A stretch of DNA of 31,602 nt from CAWBLP01 sp963789495 (GCA_963789495.1 CAWBLP010000029.1:1-31602); one strand, 5' to 3'. Counted from the stretch's first letter, positions 15,962 through 24,860 are shown. Translations and numbers: made by a program. Notes: generated by a model not told the origin, from the sequence alone.

Positions 15962-16500
15962 GCTGAGGCTCCGGTCAGGCGGGCGGTGCGGCCGGAGTTC
16001 AGCCGCATCCCGGCGATGTCGCCAAGCCGCAGGCGAAAATCGGTCTCATCGAACCGCGCCTCGTGGGTCAAAGGATGCGATGCCGCGGTGCGCAGCAGTG
16101 AGGGATGCAACTCCGCGCCGTCGCGCGCCAGGTGGCACAGCGGCAGGGCCCAGCGTGCCCGGGCCAGCAGATCGACCAGCGCCAGCAGGCGCAGGCAGAT
16201 CGACATGCCGTAGCTGCTGCCGATGCCGACCGTGCCGTCTACCGCGCCCGCCCAGCAGCGCGCGTCCGGGTCAGACAAGGCCAGGTCGGTGTGCGAGCCG
16301 TCGCCGCGGCGGAACCGGATGCCGCGCACCGTGCCCCAGGAGTCCGACAGGGCAGCCTCGCGCGCGGCGTACCACGCGCGCTCCAGATCCCGGCCACACA
16401 CCGGCGGCAGGGCTTCGGGCGGCATGTCCACAACATAGGTCACCGAGCCGTTCGGTCCGGGGCCCACATGCACCAACTTGGGCTGCTCACGCGCTGTCAT
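15958..16500 (-). CDS. Conserved-looking hypothetical protein
   Basis: The 180-aa protein, starting MTAREQPKLVHVGPGPNGSV, is soluble with no membrane segment. It has a Trp/Arg-rich first half and a helical stretch SICLRLLALVDLLARARWAL near 115-135. I do not recognise the family. The start ATG 16500 is chosen because the longer frame to 16614 overlaps the promoter and first codons of the divergent amidase gene. Its stop overlaps the lipoprotein start by ATGA, so it heads the leftward block 16500 to 13890. Confidence 0.65.
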   Translation of the reverse strand: MTAREQPKLVHVGPGPNGSVTYVVDMPPEALPPVCGRDLERAWYAAREAALSDSWGTVRGIRFRRGDGSHTDLALSDPDARCWAGAVDGTVGIGSSYGMSICLRLLALVDLLARARWALPLCHLARDGAELHPSLLRTAASHPLTHEARFDETDFRLRLGDIAGMRLNSGRTARLTGASA

Positions 16501-16580
16501 CGGTGTCAGGATGGACCGCCGCCGCGCGACGCGCCAGGGGAACATGGCGTGTCGAGGCCGTCGAAAACCTGATTGGAGCC

Positions 16581-17852
16581 ATGACCATGGAACCGGCTGA
16601 TCTGACCGCGACACAAGCCGTGCACCGGATGCGTGACGGAAGGCTGACTCCGGCCGACTTGATGGAGTCCTGCCTGGCCCGCATCGCCGACCGGGAGCCG
16701 ACGCTGCATGCGTTTGCCTGGTTCGACCCGGAGGTGGCGCGCGCAGCGGTGCGGGCTGCGCCTGAGGGCCCGCTGCATGGCCTGCCGATCGGGGTGAAGG
16801 ACGTGCTGGATACCGCTGATATGCCTAGTGAATATGGCTCGCCGATTTGGCAGGGCTGGCGGCCGCGTGCGGATGCCGCCGCGGTCGCTTGGGCGCGGGC
16901 GGCTGGCGGCGTGGTCATTGGCAAGACCGTCACCACCGAATTCGCCACGCGCAAGCCGGGCCTGACCACCAACCCCGCCAATCCCGCGCACACCCCGGGC
17001 GGGTCGAGCAGCGGCAGCGCTGCGGGCGTCGGCGCCGGCTGCTTTCCGCTCGCCTACGGCACGCAGACCGCCGGCAGTGTGATCCGCCCCGCCGCATATT
17101 GCGGCGCCGTCGGCTACAAGCCGAGCTTCGGCCTGATCAGCCGGTTCGGCATGAAGCTGATGGCGGACAGCCTGGACACGGTGGGGGTGATGGCACGCAG
17201 CGTCGCCGATTGCGCGCTGTTCGCCGGCGCGGTCTCGGGCCGCGCGTTGGGCAACCCGGATGCGCGGCCGGATCGGGCGCCGCGCATCGGGCTCTGCCGC
17301 TCGCCGAGCTGGGGGAGCGCCGATCTGGAGACCGAGGCGTTGCTGCCGCGGATCGCCTCGGCCCTGGCGCGTGCCGGAGCCGCGGTGAGCGAACGGGAAT
17401 TGCCGGACCAGTACGCTGCATTGGTTGATGCGCATCCCGTGGTGATGAACAGCGAAAGCGCCCGGGCGCTCGGCTGGGAGCTCGCCCGGGCGCGGGACGG
17501 GATCAGTCCTGGCCTGCTCGAGCGGCTGGACTTCGGCCTGTCCCGGTCCGACGCGCAGTTGGCCGAGGCCTACGCCGTGTTTGCCCGCACTCAGCAGGGG
17601 TTTCCCGCGGTGATGGACGGGCTGGATGTGCTGGTGACGCCGTCCGCGCCCGGTGAGGCGCCGGAAGGCATCGAGTGGACCGGCGATCCGGCGTTCAACT
17701 ACATCTGGACCAGCCTGCATGTGCCCTGCGTGACTGTGCCCGCCGGGCTCGGGCGCAACGGCCTGCCGCTGGGCATCCAGATCGTCGGGCGTAACGGGGA
17801 CGACGCGGCGGTGCTCGCCTGGGCGCAATGGGTGGCGGCCGCGGTGGGGTAG
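16581..17852 (+). CDS. Amidase signature family hydrolase
   Basis: The 423-aa protein has the amidase-signature triad: Lys73 in LPIGVKDVLDT, the cis-Ser (about 143) in HTPGGSSSGSAAGVGAG, and the nucleophile Ser166 in TQTAGSVIRPAAYCGAVGYK. These hydrolyse amides, and some members act as GatA. No GatB or GatC is nearby, and the length (below ~480) and lone gene favour a catabolic amidase. ATG 16581 has GGAG at 16575-16578; the open frame extending back to 15810 is antisense to the unknown/lipoprotein genes and is rejected. Confidence 0.9.
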   Translation: MTMEPADLTATQAVHRMRDGRLTPADLMESCLARIADREPTLHAFAWFDPEVARAAVRAAPEGPLHGLPIGVKDVLDTADMPSEYGSPIWQGWRPRADAAAVAWARAAGGVVIGKTVTTEFATRKPGLTTNPANPAHTPGGSSSGSAAGVGAGCFPLAYGTQTAGSVIRPAAYCGAVGYKPSFGLISRFGMKLMADSLDTVGVMARSVADCALFAGAVSGRALGNPDARPDRAPRIGLCRSPSWGSADLETEALLPRIASALARAGAAVSERELPDQYAALVDAHPVVMNSESARALGWELARARDGISPGLLERLDFGLSRSDAQLAEAYAVFARTQQGFPAVMDGLDVLVTPSAPGEAPEGIEWTGDPAFNYIWTSLHVPCVTVPAGLGRNGLPLGIQIVGRNGDDAAVLAWAQWVAAAVG

Positions 17853-17857
17853 TCGGA

Positions 17858-18283
17858 GTGCACGCGTGCGGGGGAGGGGCCACGACCCCGGCCCGTCCCA
17901 GCGCCGCCCAGCTTCGTGCCTACCGCGAAACGCCCTACAGGGTCGGCGTCATTGCGCTGCGGATCGGCCGGCGATCGGCGGCGATGGATGCACTGCTGCG
18001 GCGGCATCGCGGACGCCACGGTGTGCTCGTCACGGCGTGGAATCCGTTCTCCCGTCTCCGGCCCGCATGCTGGAACCAGCGGATGCAACAGCACCTGCGC
18101 GAGAGGCTGCGCCGTCATCCGGTGCTGGAGGCACAGGGCGGTCTCGGGCGCTGGCAGGAGGCGCATCTGCTGGTGATCGCCGATCCGCATCCGCTTGTCC
18201 GGCTGGCGCGTCTGTTCCGGCAGAGCGCGCTCGTCCAGGTCAGCCGCGGTCAGCCTGCCCGCCTGGTCCTGGTCTCCGGCTAA
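17858..18283 (+). CDS. DUF3293 domain protein
   Basis: The 141-aa protein carries the DUF3293 pattern: YRVGVIALRIG, then HGVLVTAWNPFSR, an Asn/Arg-rich helix, and QEAHLLVIADP near the C-terminus. The function of the family is unknown. GTG 17858 follows the amidase stop by only 5 bases, with a GGGG ribosome site, suggesting co-transcription. The intergenic repeat begins about 35 bases after its stop. Confidence 0.72.
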   Translation: MHACGGGATTPARPSAAQLRAYRETPYRVGVIALRIGRRSAAMDALLRRHRGRHGVLVTAWNPFSRLRPACWNQRMQQHLRERLRRHPVLEAQGGLGRWQEAHLLVIADPHPLVRLARLFRQSALVQVSRGQPARLVLVSG

Positions 18284-18317
18284 AGCTGTCGCGTCCCGTA
18301 GCGGGGGCAGCAAGCAA

Positions 18318-18482
18318 TCAAGGCGTTGCCCCGACCCCACCAGGAGGCGTTGCCTCCTTGGACTCCAGCAAATTCTCGCCTTTGCGATTGGATTCTGCTT
18401 GGCGTGGGGAGAGGGCAAGCGCCCCAAACGGAGTCGGTTCCAAGGGCCGGGCCCTTGGCGGGGTTTCAAGGGGCAGCGCCCC
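18318..18482. repeat. Dispersed intergenic repeat, copy B, left half
   Basis: It matches the reverse complement of copy A at 12252-12470, including ACCAGGAGGCGTTGCCTC, GGAGTCGGTTCCAAGGGCC and GGGCCCTTGGCGGG. It stops at the IS4-type insertion; the remaining part is at 20865-20912. Confidence 0.8.
18470..18482. repeat. 13-bp target duplication, left copy (IS4-family element)
   Basis: GGGGCAGCGCCCC here and again at 20852-20864 flank the IS4-type element. The unoccupied form is visible in copy A (GGGGCAGGGCCCC in the same context). A 10-13 bp duplication is normal for IS4 family members. Confidence 0.85.
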
Positions 18483-19168
18483 ATGTGCGCGAATCTAACG
18501 CTTGCGCGGTCACGGGGTGGTACGATTCCAAGCTTGGATGCCCCGCGCATCCTCCCTGCGTTCTGGTGAATGGACAGCGATCGTCGCGTCGCTGGTCAGG
18601 ATTGTCGACCTCGAGGCCACGGCGCGCCAGTTCAAAGCACTGGTGCGCCGGCGCAAGATCCGCTCGGCGGAGGCGTTGCTGCGTCTGGCGCTGATGTGGG
18701 GTCCGGGCGGGCAGTCGTTTCGCGCCGCGGCGGCGCTGGCCGGGGATGCCGGCATCGCCGATCTGTCGGACAAGGCGGTCGAAGGGCGGTTGCGCAAGAT
18801 GGGCGACTGGCTGGCGCATATGCTGGCGGCGCTGCTGGCCGATCGTCTGCACCGGCCCAGCGGCAGTGGGCTGCACCTGTCGCTGGTGGACGGCTCGGTG
18901 ATCTGCGCGCCAGGCAAGGGCCAGGACTGGCGGCTGCACGCGCGCTACGACCCCGCGCGTGGGCGCTTCGCCGACCTGGCGCTGACCACGACCCGCGAGG
19001 CCGAAGCTACCGGACGGACGCGGATCTGTTCCGGCAGCATCCTCATCATGGACCGCGGCTATGCGCGGGTGCGGAACTTCAAGGAAGTGCTGGGGCGTGG
19101 CGCCGACTTCGTCACGCGGATCAGCTGGGGATCGGTGAAGCTGTATGACGCAGCGGGCGCGCGCATTA

Positions 19169-20213
19169 GACCCGTTGCGAAAATGAGTACGTTAGCGGCT
19201 CTCCGTCGGTGAGCTGAGCCGGCGCGGCCGAGCTTGACAGGTCACGGGACGATTCGATTCGTCGAGAACCTTCTTCATGAAGGTACCGGCCCGATGTCCC
19301 GTCCGTTCTCCGCTGCCCGGTTGCGCGCCAGCACGAGCTTCGTCCGCCTGACCGGGGTCAGCGTCGCCACGTTCGACAAAATGCTGAAGCAACTCGCGGA
19401 CCCCTGGGAGAAAGCTCAGCTGCACAAGGCCAAATCCGGCCGCCCCTGGGACGTCGGTGGTTTGGAAGATCATCTTTTGATCATGCTGATCTATTATCGT
19501 TGCTACATCACCCAGGAGTTCCTGGGCTTCTTCTACAACGTCAACAAAAGCGCGATCTGCCGAGCGATCCAGCGGATCGAAAAGCTCGCCCGGCCGCTGA
19601 TCGGGGTTGGACGGAAGCCCAAAATCAGTCGGAACGAGGCCGAGGCCCTGATCGTCGATTGCACCGAGCAGCCGATCCAGCGTCCTGACACGGACGCCAA
19701 ACAGCGAGAGCATTACTCCGGCAAGAAGAAGCGCCATACGGTGAAGACCGAATACATCGTTACCCGGAATGGTCGTATCGTCAGCGCCTCGCCCTCTCAC
19801 CCCGGCAGTCACCATGACCTGGCGATCCGTCGCAATGGACCAAAGCTGCCGAGGAAGGCACGGCTCTACGCGGACAGTGCGTACCAGGGGTACGACAAGG
19901 AACATCGGAACCTGGAATGTCCATACAAGAAGCCAAAGAACGGGAAACTCACTGATGAGGAGAAGGCATATAACCGTGGACTGAGTGGATTCCGTGTCAG
20001 GGTTGAGCACCGGATCGGACGAACGAAACGGTTCAGGATCGCTGCTGAGCGGTTTCGCAACCCACTTGGGACGCATCACACCAAAATCTCCATCATCGCG
20101 GGACTGGTGAACCTGCAAGCTGGGTTCGGACCGTTCTGATCAGGTGAGGGAAACGCCGCCGGTGAGAACGCGCCGGACACCGCTGACCGGGGGGCCGACT
20201 TTCGCAACGGGTC
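19169..20213 (+). mobile_element. IS5-family insertion sequence, 1045 bp, inside the IS4-type transposase gene
   Basis: Exact 14-bp terminal inverted repeats GACCCGTTGCGAAA (19169-19182 and complement at 20200-20213) bound it, with a 2-bp TA duplication (19167-19168 and 20214-20215). One transposase gene fills it. The intact reading frame and clean ends suggest a young, probably active copy. Confidence 0.93.
19294..20139 (+). CDS. IS5-family transposase (DDE)
   Basis: The 281-aa protein has an N-terminal helix-turn-helix (about 15-90, with VSVATFDKMLKQL and FLGFFYNVNKSAICRAIQ) and a DDE_Tnp_4-type catalytic domain. The presumed acidic residues lie in VDCTEQPIQRP (first Asp), YADSAYQGYDK (second Asp) and VRVEHRIGRTKRF (Glu). 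Cut-and-paste transposition of the surrounding element is its role. ATG 19294 is preferred; an in-frame TTG at 19234 extends it by 20 residues. IS5 subgroup not resolved. Confidence 0.92.
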   Translation: MSRPFSAARLRASTSFVRLTGVSVATFDKMLKQLADPWEKAQLHKAKSGRPWDVGGLEDHLLIMLIYYRCYITQEFLGFFYNVNKSAICRAIQRIEKLARPLIGVGRKPKISRNEAEALIVDCTEQPIQRPDTDAKQREHYSGKKKRHTVKTEYIVTRNGRIVSASPSHPGSHHDLAIRRNGPKLPRKARLYADSAYQGYDKEHRNLECPYKKPKNGKLTDEEKAYNRGLSGFRVRVEHRIGRTKRFRIAAERFRNPLGTHHTKISIIAGLVNLQAGFGPF

Positions 20214-20864
20214 TATTGATGTGGCGGCGCTGCTGGCCGGGACCACCGAACCGCGCGAGGTCGCGGTCTGGATCAAGGGTATTCCACGCGGCCTTCGCCT
20301 GGTGATCCAGCCACTGCCGCCCGAGGATGCAGCGCGCCAGCGTGCCAAGCGGACGCGCAAGGCCAACAAGAAGAGCCAGCAGATCCAGCCGCGCACCGTG
20401 CTCGCGGCTGGGTTTCTGATGCTGATCACCTCGCTGCCGGATGCAGCGCAGCCGATGGCGCAGGTGGCCGCGCTCTACCGGCATCGCTGGCAGGTGGAGA
20501 TCGGCATCAAGCGGCTGAAGAGCCTGGGCGGGCTGGACCAACTGCCATGTGCTGATCCGGTGCTGGCGCGAAGCTGGCTGCTGGCGCAGCTGATCGCCGC
20601 GGTGCTGACCGACGATCTCGCCAACGAGATCGTCGGTTTTCCCCCCTCGGCCTGACCAGACGCAGCCTGCGCCGCAAACGCTGTGGCGGGCTTGGGACAC
20701 CGCCAGGGAGATCCTGCGTGGCGCGATCCTGCCACGACCCAGACTACGAACCCCGGCCGCCTTGGCGATATTCCGCCACCGCCTTGCCGAAGCGCCGAGA
20801 CGCCGCACGCTCCAGGCCCACGAGCTCAGGCCCCCGTAAGTTCGCGCGTATGGGGCAGCGCCCC

Positions 20865-20912
20865 TTGATGGGGGTTAGAGGGCGACGCCCCCGCCACTTG
20901 CCGCCCCCCCGA
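20865..20912. repeat. Dispersed intergenic repeat, copy B, right half
   Basis: TTGATGGGGGTTAGAGGGCG and the following GC-rich stretch up to the poly-C match the remainder of copy A (12252 side), continuing copy B across the IS4-type insertion. It ends next to the panE stop codon. Confidence 0.75.
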
Positions 20913-20928
20913 CAAAGACCCGTGGCGG

Positions 20929-21993
20929 TCAATTCAGCCGCAGATCGATCAGATGCTTCGGATCGGGCTGCAACTCGCCGCGCTCCACCCGCTTGACGAT
21001 GTCGGTCAGCGCCGCATTGGCCGGGGTCGGGATCCCCACCTCCTCGCCCTTGCGCACGATCAGCCCGTTGAGGAACTCGATCTCCGTCCGCCGTCCCTTC
21101 ACCATGTCCTGGCCCATGCTCGGCCGGTGCTCGCCACCGCCGGCCTTGTTCACCTCGGCCAGCCGGTGCTCGTCGTACTCGCGCACCGCGGCGGCATCGC
21201 CTTCGCCGGCCTTCGCGATGATCTCAGGATCGATGTGGTGGACCTCCTCGAGCTCATAGCCGAGGGCCTGGCCGACGCGGATCGCCTCCGACCCCAGCCG
21301 CGCACCGAACCGGCGCAGCACGTCGTTGCGCAGGATCTCCTTACTGATCAGCCCCGTGCTGGCGGACATGCCGTTCGCCATCGCATTGGTAACCAGCTTC
21401 GACCAACGCTCGCCCCAGAGATTGGTGGTCACCAGCGCGGAATCGGTCAGCGCCACCAGGCGCTTGATCTCCTTCACCCGGTCGGTGATCCGGCCATGCA
21501 CCTCTCCGGTGCGAAACACCGTGTGCTTGTCACCACTTTTGCCGGCCGCGCGGCGGACATGGCCGGGCTCGCACAGATCGACGGTGATGGAGCTGGCGAT
21601 GCAACCAACGACGCGGCCCCAGCCGACCACGCCGGCAATCGTCTCCTCGTTCATGCAGTTCTGCAGCGAGACGACGAAGCCGTTGGGCGACAGGTACTGG
21701 CTGATCATCGCCGTCGCCCAGGCGGTGTCGTACAACTTCATGCAGACAAAGGCGATGTCGATCGGCTGTTCCTTGGCGAAATGCTGCAGCTCCGTCAGGT
21801 GCAGCGCGCGCACCGGCACGGTGAACTCCGGAACGTCGCGAATATGCGAAATGCGCAGGCCCTTGCTGCGCATCGTCTCCACGTGCTCCGGCCATGGATC
21901 GATGAAGGTGATGTCTTCACCGGCCTGCGCCATATGTGCGCCGGCATAGCCGCCGACCGCACCGGTGCCCATCACCGCAATTCTGAAGCCCAT
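20929..21993 (-). CDS. 2-dehydropantoate 2-reductase family (PanE/ApbA)
   Basis: The 354-aa protein starts MGFRIAVMGTGAVGGYAG, an NADP-binding Rossmann motif (GTGAVG at 9-14). The ketopantoate reductase N-terminal domain (about 1-190) contains AFVCMKLYDT and SLQNCMNEE; the C-terminal domain (about 215-340) has WSKLVTNAMANGMSASTG, where the catalytic Lys of the family lies. The reaction is NADPH reduction of 2-dehydropantoate to pantoate for pantothenate, but many paralogues with this extra length act on other 2-oxo acids, so the exact substrate is uncertain. ATG 21993 with GAGGAAAC upstream is well supported. Confidence 0.87.
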   Translation of the reverse strand: MGFRIAVMGTGAVGGYAGAHMAQAGEDITFIDPWPEHVETMRSKGLRISHIRDVPEFTVPVRALHLTELQHFAKEQPIDIAFVCMKLYDTAWATAMISQYLSPNGFVVSLQNCMNEETIAGVVGWGRVVGCIASSITVDLCEPGHVRRAAGKSGDKHTVFRTGEVHGRITDRVKEIKRLVALTDSALVTTNLWGERWSKLVTNAMANGMSASTGLISKEILRNDVLRRFGARLGSEAIRVGQALGYELEEVHHIDPEIIAKAGEGDAAAVREYDEHRLAEVNKAGGGEHRPSMGQDMVKGRRTEIEFLNGLIVRKGEEVGIPTPANAALTDIVKRVERGELQPDPKHLIDLRLN

Positions 21994-22121
21994 GGTTTCC
22001 TCCCGCTGTCCGTCTGCTGCAGGCAGTGTCGCCAAGTTGCGGGGAAAGGCAACTGCGAGGCCAGGCGGAATGCACGCGTACCGCGCAACGCCCGCATACC
22101 GCAGGCGCCCTTGGAGCGCGT

Positions 22122-23063
22122 TCAGCGTTTGACGTTCCGCGCCACCGCCAGATCGCGTTCGATCGCCTGCCGCATTTGCGGGCCGGCGATCCGGGTCACG
22201 ACGTCCCGCCAGGCTGCCAGGTCCGGCGCGTCAAGCGGGTTGTCGCGCAGCAACTCGCGCTTGATGAAGGGCAGGCCGGCTTCGGCCAAGGCCCGCCAGC
22301 ATTCCAGCATTGGATTGCAGTCCGTCGGTTCGCCTGCCGTATCGGTGGCAGCAAATAGCGCGCGGCAGACCAGGCCGGCGCGGCGCAGCCGGCGCGTCAA
22401 GCCGATCTCGTAACGGCCTATCACCAGCCATTTGGCCGGCAGCGGACGCACGCCGCGCCAGAACCGCCGCCAGGCCGTGCTGTGCAGGACGTTTTGCCGC
22501 GCCAACAGGAAATACGATTGCAGGTGGTAGCCGCGCTGCCGGCTGTCGGTCATGCCCCACAGATCCGCACCGCCATCCATTCGCGCCAGCAGCGGTGCCA
22601 GCGCGTGCAGCGGACCGTAGACACTGTCATTCGCCAGCACGAGCTGCCGGGTATCGGTGCGCGGCAGCGCCAGCCACTCCATCGCATCGCGCCAGGCGCA
22701 AAAGTCCCGCCCGACATTGTGGCGGAGCAGGATGGCGGCGCAGAGTGCGCGAAGCCGGGACATATCGGCGGGGTCCAGCGCGACGCTGTTGGAAACCAGC
22801 ACCACCGACAGCTCGGCCGCGCGCAGCGCTGCCAACTGGTACAGCAGGTCCTCTCGCACGACGCCGCGCGGGTCGTAGTGGCAGACCACGGCCACGTCGG
22901 GACCCAGCTTCACGCCGGCTTCCGGCCAGGTGGCGACGATCTGGCGGTGGCTGCGCAAATGCCCGGCCGGAGCACTGGCATAGGCCAACAACCGCTGCAG
23001 ACCGGGGAGGCGGGTGATCGCCGGCCGGCGGGGACGCGACGCCCTCACCGGATCGGGCGTCAC
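22122..23063 (-). CDS. RgpF/rhamnan synthesis F-like protein
   Basis: The ~313-aa protein contains VAVVCHYDPRGVVREDLLYQ, LLRHNVGRDFCAWRDAMEWL, LANDSVYGPLHALAPLL and DLWGMTDSRQRGYHLQSYF, the pattern of RgpF-type glycosyltransferase-related proteins found in rhamnan or O-antigen loci. It is likely to act in polysaccharide or glycan assembly. The start is GTG 23063, overlapping the stop of the upstream glycosyltransferase as GTGA, so the two are translationally coupled. The longer frame to 23393 is antisense noise. A 10-residue basic C-terminus ends the protein. Confidence 0.82.
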   Translation of the reverse strand: MTPDPVRASRPRRPAITRLPGLQRLLAYASAPAGHLRSHRQIVATWPEAGVKLGPDVAVVCHYDPRGVVREDLLYQLAALRAAELSVVLVSNSVALDPADMSRLRALCAAILLRHNVGRDFCAWRDAMEWLALPRTDTRQLVLANDSVYGPLHALAPLLARMDGGADLWGMTDSRQRGYHLQSYFLLARQNVLHSTAWRRFWRGVRPLPAKWLVIGRYEIGLTRRLRRAGLVCRALFAATDTAGEPTDCNPMLECWRALAEAGLPFIKRELLRDNPLDAPDLAAWRDVVTRIAGPQMRQAIERDLAVARNVKR

Positions 23064-24313
23064 GCCACCGGAGCCCCCATTGGGGCCGCCGCTGGAGCCA
23101 TGCCGGCCGGCGCCGATTGCAACCGTGCCCGCAAGGCGGCGGTGAGTGCCTCCCGGCGTGCCCAGAGCGAGCGATACCAGGCGATGCGGGGGGCGATCTG
23201 GTAGGCCAGCATCCGCTCCTCCGCGACATACTCGCGTGCCGCCTCGCCCAGTTCGCGCGCCAGTTCCGGCATGGCCACCAGGCGGCGCAGCAGCGATTGC
23301 AGTTGGTCGGCGTCGCGGAACAGCAGGCCGGTGCGATGGTCCTCGATCGGCGTGCCGTACACCACCGTGCTGGCGACCGCGGCGACGCGGCAACTGGCCG
23401 CCTCGATGAATTTCAGGTCCGACTTGGCGCGATTGAAGCGGTTATCGGACAGCGGCATCAGCGAGATTTCGCACTGTCCCAGCAGATCCAGATAGGTCGG
23501 GTAGTCGCAGGTCGGGGTAAATCGCTTGTGCGGCGATTGCAGCGCATCGAAGAAGCTGCGGTCGTGTACCACGGAGAAATGCAGGCGATCGCCGGCCATG
23601 GCCGCCACGGCATTGATCGCCGGCATCAGCGGTTCCCAGTCCTGCTCCCGGTTCAGCGCGCCGAAGAACAGGGTCAGCCGGCCGGGCGTGGCGAAATTGC
23701 ACGGTTCCGGGAGGCTGACGATGGAATTCGGGAACACCGCCACTTCGGGATTCCGCTCCCGCAGCACCGCCGCGAGGGACGGCGTGCTGGTCTGCACGGC
23801 ATGCACGCCGCGAAAGGTCAGCTGCTCCGGGTCCTGCATCACCTGGAAGAAGTCCGGATGGTCGTCGAACTCCGTCACCACCAGCCAGCCCGAATTCAGG
23901 AATGCCTGCACCATGGCGTGGCCCTGCGGACCGGACAGGGCCGGCCGATGCAGGACGAAGATGCGCGGTGTGTCGTCCTTCGCAGCCGTTATCTGGACAT
24001 TGGTGGTGAGCATCGTCGCCACCACCGGATCGGTCGCCATGCCGCGCAGCGGATGAACCACCCGCACGTCGGACACGCCACCGACCGGCGGCAGCATGTT
24101 GGCGCCGATCAGCATACGTTGCTGCGGCGTCTTGCGGACACGCCAGACATATTGCAGCGGTGCGGCGCGGCGCGCATAGGCGTCCACATCGATATTGAGC
24201 GCGCGCAGCGCCGGCGCCATGGCGTTGGCGAAGGCGCGGGACCGGTCGCTGTCGAACACGCGCGGATGCACGTCGCACAGGGTCAGGCCGAGCTCCAGCA
24301 GGCCTTTTCGCAT
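23060..24313 (-). CDS. Glycosyltransferase domain (C-terminal part of a methyltransferase-glycosyltransferase fusion)
   Basis: This open frame gives LVVTEFDDHPDFF, RGVHAVQTSTPSLAAVL, VAVFPNSI, LTLFFGALNREQDWEPL, SLMPLSDNRFNRAKSDLKFIEAASC and YGTPIEDHRTGLLF, a GT-B fold glycosyltransferase (GT1/GT4-like) acting in the cytoplasm on activated sugars. The first ~30 residues (RKGLLELGLTLCDVHPRVF) continue a methyltransferase domain encoded upstream in shifted frames. Adding back two single bases gives one open frame from 24860 to 23060 of about 600 residues. ATG 24313 is therefore an internal Met rather than a start. It overlaps the RgpF-like gene by GTGA. Confidence 0.8.
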   Translation of the reverse strand: MRKGLLELGLTLCDVHPRVFDSDRSRAFANAMAPALRALNIDVDAYARRAAPLQYVWRVRKTPQQRMLIGANMLPPVGGVSDVRVVHPLRGMATDPVVATMLTTNVQITAAKDDTPRIFVLHRPALSGPQGHAMVQAFLNSGWLVVTEFDDHPDFFQVMQDPEQLTFRGVHAVQTSTPSLAAVLRERNPEVAVFPNSIVSLPEPCNFATPGRLTLFFGALNREQDWEPLMPAINAVAAMAGDRLHFSVVHDRSFFDALQSPHKRFTPTCDYPTYLDLLGQCEISLMPLSDNRFNRAKSDLKFIEAASCRVAAVASTVVYGTPIEDHRTGLLFRDADQLQSLLRRLVAMPELARELGEAAREYVAEERMLAYQIAPRIAWYRSLWARREALTAALRARLQSAPAGMAPAAAPMGAPVA

Positions 24314-24860
24314 GCTTTCAAGGCTGAACCAGCGCAGATGCGTGGTGTCCAGCAGGCCGCTCGGCTCGTAGTCCAGGTGCCGCGGAGCACGCGCTCAGTG
24401 AAGCTCCAATGCTCCAGGTTGGGCACGCAGATCAGCAGCAAGCCATCCGGTGTCAGCGCGTCGACATGGCGGCGCAGCACCGGCCAGGGTCGCTCAGATG
24501 CTCCAGCACATCGCCATAGATGATGCAGTCGATGCCTTCCGGCACGTCGAACGGCATCGGATCGTCTTCGACATCGACCACCGCGATCTCATCCAGCCGT
24601 TCGGCGGCGATTGCGGCGATGGCGGGGTCACGGTCGACCCCGAGCAGCCGGGCGCGCGGATTGCGCTGGCGATAAGCGGCCAGCAGGGAGGCCGGGCCAC
24701 AGCCGACATCCAGCACAACCTGAGCGCTGAGCGGGATCCGCTCGAGCAGATCCGGGTTTGGGACGTCCGGGTAGGAAACCATCTGGCAGCGCTGCTCCGG
24801 CGAGGGCGGCGCCCGTGATGGGGCCGCGCCATGACATGAGTGCAGCGGCTGGGCTGCCAT
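24314..24860 (-). pseudogene. Methyltransferase domain of the fusion gene, carrying two single-base frameshifts
   Basis: In one frame, VVLDVGCGPASLLAAYRQRN (motif I) and DCIIYGDVLEHLSDP are read. Near 24486 a missing C (GACCCTGG) moves to a second frame with RRHVDALTPDGLLLICVPNLEHW. Near 24376 a missing G (CTGGACTAC where TGGGACTAC fits WDYEPSGLLD) moves to the third frame, which is that of the glycosyltransferase. With both bases restored this is a normal class I methyltransferase. ATG 24860 or the better-fitting ATG 24782 (MVSYPDVPNPDLLERIP) begins it. Both lesions are in short homopolymers, so sequencing error is a strong alternative to loss of function. Confidence 0.75.

Larger units (their letters stand above)
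18538..20839 (+). pseudogene. IS4-family transposase, split by IS5 insertion and frameshifted at the C-terminus
   Basis: The N-terminal part (MPRASSLRSGEWTAIVASLV, then VDGSVICAPG and MDRGYARVRN) and the C-terminal part (DVAALLAGTTEPREVAVWIK onward, with the YRHRWQVEIGIKRLK YREK signature of IS4) form one DDE transposase. Removing the IS5 element and one TA rejoins the reading frame exactly (GARI-IDVAALL). Near 20642-20647 a C6 run shifts the frame, giving a stop at 20653-20655. One base fewer would continue to QTLWRAWDTAREILRG and a stop at 20837-20839. The split itself already inactivates it. Start ATG 18538. Confidence 0.87.
18483..20851 (+). mobile_element. IS4-family element, interrupted by an IS5-family element
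   Basis: The ends are weak inverted repeats: ATGTGCGCGAATCTAACG at the left, and ATACGCGCGAACTTACGG reading in from the right. A 13-bp direct repeat flanks them (18470-18482, 20852-20864). Without the 1045-base IS5 element it would be about 1.32 kb, with one transposase gene. The target is a dispersed intergenic repeat between DUF3293 and panE. Confidence 0.85.

Noticed and set aside
15810..16580. Upstream extension of the amidase to a 680-aa frame
   Set aside because: It is antisense to the unknown and lipoprotein genes. The amidase family start and GGAG ribosome site fit 16581.
22122..23393. 423-aa frame for the RgpF-like gene
   Set aside because: The first ~110 residues are antisense-like Arg/Gly/Pro sequence over the glycosyltransferase. 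The GTGA overlap at 23063 is the better start.
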